Shown one piece after another: positions 43,921 through 50,780 of a stretch of DNA of 64,000 nucleotides; within the stretch, counting starts at the first letter, position 1, and each line of letters starts with the position of its first letter. The translations under genes and the position numbers were made by a program. The notes below the pieces were generated by a model, which made no database searches, had not been told where the DNA came from, and worked only from the letters and a program-made list of their open reading frames with translations. This DNA comes from Streptomyces triculaminicus (lineage in GTDB: Bacteria; Actinomycetota; Actinomycetes; Streptomycetales; Streptomycetaceae): contig NZ_JAFMOF010000001.1 in the NCBI RefSeq assembly GCF_017349075.1, positions 1,550,001 through 1,614,000 on the forward strand. Direction: 5' to 3'.

Positions 43921-44550
43921 ATGCAGGATCGCGCGAGCCGGACCCGTGAGGTGATCCTCCGGGCTGCCGCCACGGTCTTCGACGACCGGGGGTACGTCGG
44001 TACCCGCCTCGAGGACGTCGTCGACGGCCAGGGCATCAGCAAGGGCGCGCTGTACTTCCACTTCCCCTCGAAGGAGGCCCTCGCGGCGGCCGTGGTCCGT
44101 GAGCACTACGACTTGTGGTCCGAGCTGACCGGCCGGCTGCGGCCCGAACACCCCCGGGCCGTACGGCTGCTGATCGAACTCTCCCGGCGCATCGCGCAGA
44201 TGCTGCTGCACCAGACCGGGGTGCGGGCCGGGCTGCGGCTGATGTCCGAGCGCAACCTCATCGGCCCCTCCGTGCCGCGCCCGTTCGTCTCCTGGGTGAC
44301 GGCCGTCGAGGGGCTGCTGACGGAGGCGCGCGAGCAGGGCGACCTGCGGCCGGACGTGCTGCCCGGGCCGACCGCCGTGGTGATCGTCTCGGCGTTCGCC
44401 GGGCTGCCGCAGGCACTGGCGGCCGGAGCGGAACCCGCCGACCCGGTCGGCTGGGCGACGGCCCTGTGGCGCTCGCTGCTGCCCGGCCTGGTCACCGCGC
44501 CCTGCGCCGCCGAGATGTACGCGGTGCTCGAGGAACCCCCGGGCGGGTGA
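43921..44550 (+). CDS. TetR-family regulator, gamma-butyrolactone-receptor-like
   Basis: A 209-residue TetR protein. The HTH region is REVILRAAATVFDDRGYVGTRLEDVVDGQGISKGALYFHFPSKEALAAAVV (residues about 9-58), matching the ScbR/ArpA family pattern (GALYFHFxSKExLA). The ligand domain has the family's HQTGVRAGLRLMSERNLIG stretch. Such proteins repress antibiotic genes until they bind a gamma-butyrolactone or an antibiotic. The gene is divergent from the enediyne operon, so it is a strong candidate for its repressor. The MFS exporter follows 84 bases downstream. No butyrolactone synthase (AfsA) gene is in the window, so it may instead be a pseudo-receptor. Confidence 0.88.
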   Translation: MQDRASRTREVILRAAATVFDDRGYVGTRLEDVVDGQGISKGALYFHFPSKEALAAAVVREHYDLWSELTGRLRPEHPRAVRLLIELSRRIAQMLLHQTGVRAGLRLMSERNLIGPSVPRPFVSWVTAVEGLLTEAREQGDLRPDVLPGPTAVVIVSAFAGLPQALAAGAEPADPVGWATALWRSLLPGLVTAPCAAEMYAVLEEPPGG

Positions 44551-44634
44551 CACAGCACAGGGGGAGAAGACAGGGTCCACGGCCCCCAGCATCCTGGTGG
44601 CCCGCGTTCCCCGTCCCCTGTGTGAGGAGTACGA

Positions 44635-46215
44635 GTGGAGAGCCATGTCCTGATACCCCGTCCCCCGTTGTTCTGGGCGGGCGTGCTCGTCTGCTCGGCC
44701 GGGGTGGGCGAGCACGTCGTGATGTTCGCCGACTCCGCGTCGATGGACTACCGCATGGCCCACATGCCGGTGGACGCGTCCATGTGGCTGGCCATGGTGG
44801 CGATCGTGGCCGGGCTGGTCATGGCGGCGGGCGGGCTCGTCCCCCGCCGGCTTCCCGCCGGGCAGGCCCGCGAGGTCCTCGAGCCGGAGCCGGGACCCGT
44901 GCCGGAGGCCCGCCGCACGCTGGCCCGCAGGCGGCTGGTGGCCGTGCTGTCCTTCGCGCTGGTCGTCGACCAGATGAAGCCCGCCACGCTGGCGTTCATG
45001 CTGCCCGGCGCCCGCGCCGAGTACGCCCTGTCCGCCTCCGAGGTGGCCTGGCTGCCCATGGGCGGCCTGACCGGGACGGTCGCCGGGTCGCTGCTGTGGG
45101 GACACCTGGCCGACCGCATCGGGCGCCGCGCCGCCGTGCTGCTGGCGGCCCTGCTGTTCGTGGCCACGACGGTCTGCGGGGCGATGCCGAGCTTCGAGGC
45201 CAGCGTGTTCATGTGCCTGCTGATGGGCATGTCGGCGGGCGGCATGCTGCCCATCGTCTACGCGCTGATGTCCGAGGTGCTGCCCGGGCGCAGCGGCGTC
45301 ATGGTCCTGCAGGCGGGCCTGACGACCGTGGGCGGTTACCTGGCGGCCAGCGGCCTGGCCGCCGTCTTCGAGCCGATCGCCGGCTGGCGCATCCTGTGGT
45401 TCGTGCAGCTGCCGCTGGCCCTGGCCCTGCTGGTGCTCAACCGCTGGATCCCGGAGTCGCCGGCGTTCCTGGCCTCCCGGGGCCGGCTCGCCGAGGCCCG
45501 GCGGATGAGCCGCCTGTTCGGGCTGAACACCACGCCCCGGGCCGAGCCGGGCCCGCGGCAGGGGCCGGGCGCCCTCTTCGGCCGCGGCTACCTGGTCCAG
45601 ACGCTGATCATCTGCGGCTACGGGCTGGCCTGGGGGCTGATCTACTGGGGTTTCCTCACCTTCCTGCCGAGCCTGCTGTCCAAGGTGGGGGTCGGGGTGA
45701 AGCCCCCGCAGATCCTCTTCGTGGCGTCGCTGCTGTCCATCCCCGGCACGGCGGTCGGCGCGTGGCTCTACAGCCGCTGGTCGTCCCGTAAGACGATGGC
45801 CCTCTACGGCGCCATCGCCTCCGTGTCCCTGCTCGCCCTGCTGCTGATCCCGCTGCACAGCGCGCCCGCCGTCGTCCTCGTGCTGATGGGCCTGCTGACG
45901 GGCACCAGCGGCGTGGTCGCGGTCCTCGGCCCGTACGCCGCGCAGACCTACCCGACGGCGTTCCGGGGCATGGGCAGCGGACTGGCGGCGGCGTGCGGGA
46001 AGTCGGGCGGCATGTTCGGGCCGCCGCTCATCGCCTGGATGACGTCCTTCATGTCGCTGAGCCGGGTGGCCGCCGTGGTGGCGGTGCCGATGGCGCTGGC
46101 CACGACGGCCGTCGCGATGCGGGGCAAGGAGACCGCCGGGCGGGCGGCGGACGCCCCGGGCCCGGGCCACGCCGGCGAGCGGTCCGCGGAGCCGGAGGGC
46201 GCGGCCACGCCCTGA
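44635..46215 (+). CDS. MFS transporter (sugar/aromatic-acid symporter superfamily), probable exporter
   Basis: A 526-residue membrane protein. Two N-terminal hydrophobic segments (about residues 9-70) and a linker precede a standard 12-helix MFS core. The core has the loop motif WGHLADRIGRRAAVLLAALLF and the second-half loop SRWSSRKTMALYG. The segments LPMGGLTGTVAGSLLWG and RWIPESPAFL fit the sugar/aromatic-acid (AAHS-like) group. The gene lies directly after the TetR gene within the enediyne island, so export of the product is the simplest guess, but import of an aromatic precursor fits the family equally well. GTG 44,635 is the start used; a later start could remove the extra helices. Confidence 0.85.
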   Translation: MESHVLIPRPPLFWAGVLVCSAGVGEHVVMFADSASMDYRMAHMPVDASMWLAMVAIVAGLVMAAGGLVPRRLPAGQAREVLEPEPGPVPEARRTLARRRLVAVLSFALVVDQMKPATLAFMLPGARAEYALSASEVAWLPMGGLTGTVAGSLLWGHLADRIGRRAAVLLAALLFVATTVCGAMPSFEASVFMCLLMGMSAGGMLPIVYALMSEVLPGRSGVMVLQAGLTTVGGYLAASGLAAVFEPIAGWRILWFVQLPLALALLVLNRWIPESPAFLASRGRLAEARRMSRLFGLNTTPRAEPGPRQGPGALFGRGYLVQTLIICGYGLAWGLIYWGFLTFLPSLLSKVGVGVKPPQILFVASLLSIPGTAVGAWLYSRWSSRKTMALYGAIASVSLLALLLIPLHSAPAVVLVLMGLLTGTSGVVAVLGPYAAQTYPTAFRGMGSGLAAACGKSGGMFGPPLIAWMTSFMSLSRVAAVVAVPMALATTAVAMRGKETAGRAADAPGPGHAGERSAEPEGAATP

Positions 46216-46232
46216 CGCGGGCCGGGACGCGG

Positions 46233-46272
46233 GACGACCGGCCGCCGGCGGGAGTCGCCGGGGCCGGTCGTC
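46233..46272. terminator. Hairpin between MFS and SgcJ-like genes
   Basis: GACGACCGGCC and GGCCGGTCGTC form an 11-bp stem with an 18-nt GC-rich loop. It sits between the convergent MFS (ends 46,215) and SgcJ-like (ends 46,280) genes and probably stops transcription from both sides. Confidence 0.7.
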
Positions 46273-46279
46273 GTCGCGC

Positions 46280-46693
46280 TCACGCCTCGTGGCGCGGGGT
46301 GTTCTGGTAGGCGGCCAGCAGCCAGGTGTCGTCCCGCCGTACGAGCAGCCAGGAGGCCCGTACGCCCCGCTCCTCGGCGACCTCGCTCTCGCCGTCCGCC
46401 AGTATCCCGCCCTGGGTGATCAGCAGTGCGGTGCCGGCGTCCAGCCGGCGGAGGTCGAGGGGTGTGCCGGTGACCCGGGTGCCCTTGAACGGGCCCTGGT
46501 AGGCGGCGGTCATGAACCGGCGGATGCCCTCCCGGCCCTTCTCGTAGACGCCGGGCAGGATCATGGTGCCGTCTTCGGTGAAGACCTCGGCGAAGGTCTC
46601 GGCGTCGTGGGCCGCCCAGGCCTCGACGATGCGCTGCGGCACGGCGGCCGCGGCCGCCAGTTCGGGGTCGGGGTGCACGCCGTTCGTCGTCAT
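46280..46693 (-). CDS. SgcJ-like SnoaL/NTF2-fold protein
   Basis: A 137-residue single-domain protein of the SnoaL/ketosteroid-isomerase fold (SgcJ/EcaC group). The start pattern IVEAWAAHDAETFAEVFTEDGTMILPG and the core REGIRRFMTAAYQGPFKGTRVTG match this group; the end is SWLLVRRDDTWLLAAYQNTPR. SgcJ takes part in nine-membered enediyne (C-1027) biosynthesis and has homologues in similar clusters, which makes this a useful class hint. Its catalytic role is unresolved. ATG 46,693 (MTTNGVHPD). The gene stands alone, with a long upstream region holding operator-like repeats (46,839-46,898). Confidence 0.85.
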   Translation of the reverse strand: MTTNGVHPDPELAAAAAVPQRIVEAWAAHDAETFAEVFTEDGTMILPGVYEKGREGIRRFMTAAYQGPFKGTRVTGTPLDLRRLDAGTALLITQGGILADGESEVAEERGVRASWLLVRRDDTWLLAAYQNTPRHEA

Positions 46694-46838
46694 GAGGGTT
46701 CCCGCCTTCCGCGTTCGGGTGTCGGCCTCGGAACGCCTCATCGTCCGTTCGGCGGCTCGCGGCGGACAACTCCCGGGTTGCGGTGTGGAACGTCAACCAC
46801 CCGGTCGCACAGGTGACTTCACTCGCGCCTCGCGCCCG

Positions 46839-46898
46839 GTGCTTACGTCACGGTAAGCACTTCGAGGTAAGTGGGCACTTTCAGGTAGGTACTTGCCC
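46839..46898. promoter_or_regulatory. Operator-like repeat cluster upstream of the SgcJ-like gene
   Basis: The 22-bp perfect inverted repeat GTGCTTAC-GTCACG-GTAAGCAC lies at 46,839-46,860. It is followed by AAGTGGGCACTT (46,869-46,880, itself palindromic) and by two further direct words, AGGTAAGTGGGCACTT and AGGTAGGTACTTGC, ending near 46,896. The words share the core GGTA(A/G)G. The region is 145-205 bp upstream of the SgcJ-like ATG and has no gene on the plus strand. A dimeric regulator with several sites is the likely reader. The rest of the 325-bp gap (46,694-47,018) holds no gene I can support. Confidence 0.6.
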
Positions 46899-46958
46899 CC
46901 GCATGCCTGGACCTGCGTAAATCGGGGCAGGCCACATGGCCCGTCCCCCGGGATCAGG

Positions 46959-46989
46959 CCCGGACCGTCGCGGACGGTCCGGGTCTTTT
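46959..46989 (+). terminator. Plus-strand intrinsic terminator without an upstream gene
   Basis: CCCGGACCGTC-GCG-GACGGTCCGGG is a perfect 11-bp stem followed by TCTTTT. Polarity is plus strand, but the nearest plus-strand gene ends at 46,215 beyond another terminator. It may end a short untranslated RNA, or act simply as a hairpin at the end of the minus-strand carboxylase gene (stop 47,019). Confidence 0.7.
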
Positions 46990-47018
46990 CCGTTGCGGGG
47001 CCGGGGGTCGCCCCGTGT

Positions 47019-48608
47019 CTACTGCGGCTGGTTGCCGTGCTTGCGGGCGGGCAGCGCGGCGTGCTTGTTGCGGAGCATGGTCAGCGCGTCGATGAGGGCG
47101 GTGCGGGTCAGGGCCGGGTCGATGACGTCGTCCACCAGACCGCGCTCGGCGGCGTAGTAGGGGTGCATGAGCTCGTCGCGGTACTCGGCGATGCGGGCCT
47201 GGCGGGTGGCCTCGGGGTCGTCGGAGGCGGCGATCTCGCGCCGGAAGACGACGTTGGCGGCGCCCTCGGCGCCCATGACCGCGATCTCGTTGGTGGGCCA
47301 CGCCAGGGCGAGGTCGACGCCGATCGAGCGGGAGTCCATCACGATGTACGCCCCGCCGTAGGCCTTGCGCAGCACCAGGGAGATCCGGGGCACGGTGGCG
47401 TTGCAGTAGGCGTAGAGCAGCTTGGCGCCGTGCCGGATGACGCCGCCGTGCTCCTGGTCGACGCCGGGCAGGAAGCCGGGCACGTCCACGAGGGTGACCA
47501 GCGGGATGTTGAAGGCGTCGCACATCTGGACGAAGCGGGCGGCCTTCTCGGAGGACTCGATGTCGAGCACGCCGGCCAGCCGCTGCGGCTGGTTGGCCAC
47601 GATCCCGGTCACCTCGCCGCCCAGCCGGGCCAGCGCGCAGATGATGTTGGGGGCCCAGCGCTCGTGCACCTCGAAGAAGTCGCCGTCGTCGACGATCTCC
47701 TCGATGACCGCGCGCATGTCGTACGGGCGGTTGCCGTCGGCCGGCACCAGGTCGAGCAGGCGCTCGGTGCGCCGGTCCGCCGGGTCGTGGGCGATCTCGG
47801 AGGGCGGCATCTCGCGGTTGTTGGAGGGCAGCAGCGACAGCAGGTGCCGTACGTCCTCCAGGGCCGCCTCCTCGTCGTCGTACGCGAAGTGGGCGACCCC
47901 GGAGGTCTCGGCGTGGACGTCGGCGCCGCCGAGGCCCTCCTGGGTGATCTGCTCGCCGGTGACCGCCTGGACCACGTCGGGGCCGGTGATGAACATCTGC
48001 GAGGTGCCCCGGACCATGAAGACGAAGTCGGTCAGGGCGGGGGAGTAGGCGGCGCCGCCCGCGCAGGGGCCCATGATGACGCTGATCTGGGGCAGCACGC
48101 CGGAGTTGCGGACGTTGCGCTGGAAGATGCCGCCGTAGCCGGCCAGCGCGGTGACGCCCTCCTGGATGCGGGCGCCGGCACCGTCGCACAGGCCCACGAT
48201 GGGGGCGCCCGCGGTCTCGGCCAGGTCCATCAGCTTGTGGATCTTCTGGGCGTGGGCCTCGCCGAGCGCACCGCCGAAGATCCGGAAGTCGTGGGCGTAG
48301 GCGAAGACCGTCCGGCCGTCGACCTCGCCCCAGCCGGTGACGACGCCGTCGGTGTACGGCTTCCTCGCCTCCAGGCCGAAGCCGGTGGCGCGGTGCCGCC
48401 GGAAGGCCTCGGTCTCGCTGAAGGTCCCCTTGTCGAAAAGGAGTTCCAGTCGCTCGCGGGCCGTCAGCTTGCCCTTGGACTTCTGTGCCTCGGTGGCCTT
48501 GGCGCTCGGCCCCTCGAGGATCTGCTCGCGCAGCTCGGCCAGCTCCGCCACGCGGTCGGCCATGCCGTCCGGGGTGCTGTTCGGCGGCTTGTCCTCGACG
48601 ATGCTCAC
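47019..48608 (-). CDS. Acyl-CoA carboxylase beta (carboxyltransferase) subunit
   Basis: A 529-residue biotin-dependent carboxyltransferase of the PccB/AccB type. It transfers carboxyl from biotin to acetyl- or propionyl-CoA. Landmarks are KGKLTARERLELLFDKGTF, the oxyanion loops CDGAGARIQEG and GPCAGGAAYSPALTDF, LVDVPGFLPGVDQE and AYGGAYIVMDSRSIG. It probably supplies malonyl-CoA (or methylmalonyl-CoA) and needs an alpha subunit encoded elsewhere. The position-422-type residue that sets acyl length sits near the IVMDSR loop; I do not assign specificity. GTG 48,608; divergent from the flavin reductase. It may be a general gene or part of the island. Confidence 0.93.
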   Translation of the reverse strand: MSIVEDKPPNSTPDGMADRVAELAELREQILEGPSAKATEAQKSKGKLTARERLELLFDKGTFSETEAFRRHRATGFGLEARKPYTDGVVTGWGEVDGRTVFAYAHDFRIFGGALGEAHAQKIHKLMDLAETAGAPIVGLCDGAGARIQEGVTALAGYGGIFQRNVRNSGVLPQISVIMGPCAGGAAYSPALTDFVFMVRGTSQMFITGPDVVQAVTGEQITQEGLGGADVHAETSGVAHFAYDDEEAALEDVRHLLSLLPSNNREMPPSEIAHDPADRRTERLLDLVPADGNRPYDMRAVIEEIVDDGDFFEVHERWAPNIICALARLGGEVTGIVANQPQRLAGVLDIESSEKAARFVQMCDAFNIPLVTLVDVPGFLPGVDQEHGGVIRHGAKLLYAYCNATVPRISLVLRKAYGGAYIVMDSRSIGVDLALAWPTNEIAVMGAEGAANVVFRREIAASDDPEATRQARIAEYRDELMHPYYAAERGLVDDVIDPALTRTALIDALTMLRNKHAALPARKHGNQPQ

Positions 48609-48785
48609 GCGGACCTCTTCTCCGGTCGGGAACGCCCCGTCGTAGGGTGGCGCTCGGCGCCGCCAGCGTGGCGAGGTCCGCTATACGGCGGCTCGAAGCG
48701 AGGTGGACTCCGGCCTGGGGCGCGCCCCACCGCCTCTCACCCGTACCTCGATCCCGCCTCGAGTGGGGCCGCCCAGTCTGTCGGC

Positions 48786-49286
48786 GTGCTCACAGAGACG
48801 ACAGAGACGATTTCCCCCGACCTGTTCCGCGCCGCGCTCTCCCACTGGGCCAGCGGCGTCACCGTGGTGACGACGCGCGACGCCGCCGGGCAGAACCACG
48901 GGTTCACGGCCAGCGCGTTCTCCTCGGTGTCGCTGGACCCGGCGCTCGTGCTGGTGTGCCTCGACAACAGAGCGAACTGCTTCGACGCCTTCGACAGCTC
49001 GGAGGGCTTCGTCGTCCACCTGCTGGCGCGGGACCAGCAGGAGCTGGCGGGGCGCTTCGCCAGCAAGGGGGCGGACAAGTTCGCGGGGTCGGGGGTGACG
49101 CTCTCGCCGGCCGGGCAGCCGCTCCTGCCGGGCGCGCTGGCACGCCTGGAGTGCCGCACCGAGCGGCGCGTTCCGGGCGGCGACCACCTGATCCTCATCG
49201 GCGAGGTGCACCAGGCCTCGGAGCGGGAGGGCGAGCCGCTGGTCTACTTCCAGCGCCGGTTCCACGACCTGACGCCCGCCGGCTGA
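48786..49286 (+). CDS. Flavin reductase, SgcE6/HpaC-like
   Basis: A 166-residue NAD(P)H:flavin oxidoreductase. The start is FRAALSHWASGVTVVTTRDAAGQNHGFTASAFSSVSLDPALVLVCLD, the classical FMN/FAD-binding pattern. GDHLILIGEVHQA and the final YFQRRFHDL follow. Such enzymes give free reduced flavin to a partner monooxygenase. SgcE6 does this in C-1027 biosynthesis. No flavin-dependent monooxygenase partner is seen in the window. GTG 48,786 gives VLTETTET. It is divergent from the carboxylase gene and convergent with the TetR gene at 49,327. Confidence 0.88.
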   Translation: MLTETTETISPDLFRAALSHWASGVTVVTTRDAAGQNHGFTASAFSSVSLDPALVLVCLDNRANCFDAFDSSEGFVVHLLARDQQELAGRFASKGADKFAGSGVTLSPAGQPLLPGALARLECRTERRVPGGDHLILIGEVHQASEREGEPLVYFQRRFHDLTPAG

Positions 49287-49326
49287 CCGGCCTCGCGACC
49301 GGTTCGGCGGCTCCGGCCCGAACGGC

Positions 49327-49971
49327 TCAGTTCGGGGCCGGAACGCCGGCCTCCGACATCAGGCGCAAGGGCCGGTCCGCCGCCACGTCCAGCCGGGGCA
49401 GCACCTCGGGCACGGCGATGGCCGGCAGGACCAGCCGGAAGAGCGCGGCGATCTCGTGCACCAGCTCCCCCTCCTGCGGCACGGCGTCGGAGACCAGCTG
49501 CACCCCCGTCCAGGACCCGACCAGCAGCCGCGCGACCTGCACGGGGTCCACGCCCGGCAGCGTCTCCCCGTTGGCGCCGGCCTGCCGCAACAGCTCGGCG
49601 AGCACCTCGATCCAGTCGGGCCACCTGGTGCCGAACAGCGCCCGCGCCCGCTGGTCCACGGACAGCCGCAGGGAGGCCCGCAGCAGCGGCTCCCGCGTCA
49701 GCCGGTACGCCAGCAGCAGCGAGGCGTCCACCAGCTCCTGCAGTTTGAGCTCCTGGGGCAGCACGCCCTCCGTGGTGACGGCCGTGTCGAGCACGCCCCG
49801 CGCCAGGTCCTCCTTGGAACTGAAATGGAAGTACAGGGCGCCCCGCGTCACCTCGGCCTGCGCAAGGATCTGGGCGATGGTGGCCGCTTCGTAACCCCAC
49901 TCGTCGAAGACTTTTCCGGCGGCCTCGAGAATCGCCCACCGGGTCCGGATCGCACGCTCCTGCTGCGGCAT
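49327..49971 (-). CDS. TetR-family regulator, gamma-butyrolactone-receptor-like (second)
   Basis: A 214-residue ScbR/ArpA-type protein. The HTH is RWAILEAAGKVFDEWGYEAATIAQILAQAEVTRGALYFHFSSKEDLARGVL. It is followed by the family segments EGVLPQELKLQELVDASLLLAYRL and LVGSWTGVQLVSD (the Trp-Thr-Gly near the ligand pocket is typical of true receptors). ATG 49,971. A perfect autoregulatory-element-like inverted repeat (50,169-50,186) lies in the 276-bp gap between this gene and the HxlR gene, which suggests it controls itself and the HxlR gene. No AfsA-type butyrolactone synthase is visible. Confidence 0.9.
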   Translation of the reverse strand: MPQQERAIRTRWAILEAAGKVFDEWGYEAATIAQILAQAEVTRGALYFHFSSKEDLARGVLDTAVTTEGVLPQELKLQELVDASLLLAYRLTREPLLRASLRLSVDQRARALFGTRWPDWIEVLAELLRQAGANGETLPGVDPVQVARLLVGSWTGVQLVSDAVPQEGELVHEIAALFRLVLPAIAVPEVLPRLDVAADRPLRLMSEAGVPAPN

Positions 49972-50168
49972 GCAAACCCTCCTTCTGTTTCGACGGGTCC
50001 GGCGATCCCCGATTGCCGGCATTCCAGGGGGCCGTGTCCGTAGCGGTGGAGTAATCCTGCACGTTGGAAGAGAGAATTCCGAATCGACAGGAGCGGGTAC
50101 GGGAACCGGAATTCGATGCGGAGGGCGAGGTCCGCAGGGCGGAAAGGCGACCCTTCCGAAAGGAAAAA

Positions 50169-50186
50169 ATACCGCTTATGCGGTAT
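50169..50186. promoter_or_regulatory. ARE-like inverted repeat (butyrolactone-receptor operator)
   Basis: ATACCGC-TTAT-GCGGTAT is a perfect 7-bp inverted repeat in an unusually AT-rich stretch (preceded by GGAAAAA). ACCG/CGGT half-sites are the hallmark of ScbR/ArpA/TylP-type boxes. It is 62 bp before the HxlR start and 198 bp upstream of the divergent receptor-like gene. Confidence 0.65.
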
Positions 50187-50247
50187 GGTCTGCTGGTCAT
50201 GGTGAGACTCAGTCAGCTGCGGTCGTGGTGCCGGGTAGGGGTGGGGC

Positions 50248-50601
50248 ATGAGAGGCCAGTCGTTACCGACCTTGCCGTCGTTCACCGGTGGGCTGGTGGC
50301 CGCCCTGGGCGTCATCGGCGGGAAGTGGAAACCCGTGATCCTGACCGAGCTGCACCACCATCCGTTCCGCTTCGGCGAGCTCAGGCGCGCCATCCCCGGC
50401 GTCAGCGAGAAGGTGCTCAGCCAGCAGCTGCGCGAGATGGAGCTGGACGGCGTCGTCCACCGCGACGAGTGCTCCCGGACCCTGCCCCGCTCCGTGCGCT
50501 ATTCGCTGACCGAGCTCGGCCTCGCCCTGCACGAGAGCCTGCGGCCACTTGCCGCCTGGGGCGAACAGCACGAACAGCGCGCGCCACGGGCCGGGCGATG
50601 A
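50248..50601 (+). CDS. HxlR-family winged-helix regulator with TTA codon
   Basis: A 117-residue HxlR/MarR-like protein. The family core is LGVIGGKWKPVILTELHHHPFRFGELRRAIPGVSEKVLSQQLREMELDGVV, with PRSVRYSLTELGLAL following. HxlR proteins bind DNA as dimers and often respond to quinones or aldehydes. Codon 6 is TTA (50,263-50,265), predicting bldA dependence. It lies downstream of the ARE-like site, so it could be the switch gene controlled by the receptor at 49,327. ATG 50,248. The target is unknown; rppA (50,781) is the next gene on the strand. Confidence 0.88.
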   Translation: MRGQSLPTLPSFTGGLVAALGVIGGKWKPVILTELHHHPFRFGELRRAIPGVSEKVLSQQLREMELDGVVHRDECSRTLPRSVRYSLTELGLALHESLRPLAAWGEQHEQRAPRAGR

Positions 50602-50780
50602 CGGAAGGCGCGCCCTTGCGTCGGCCCCGGCCCCTACGGGAAATTCCACTCTTCGGGTGAAGTTCCCACCCAAATGTGTGTTGGTCTTCCCAATGCGGCA
50701 TGTACTGGACATAAGCTGCCGGATCATTTCGGCGGTCCAGGCATCGAGCATCGATACCGACGCGACTGGGAGAGGCCGTC

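Noticed and set aside
46893..49286. 797-codon plus-strand frame that ends in the flavin reductase
   Set aside because: The first part is antisense to the acyl-CoA carboxylase gene and has shadow composition; only the last 167 codons from GTG 48,786 are a real gene.
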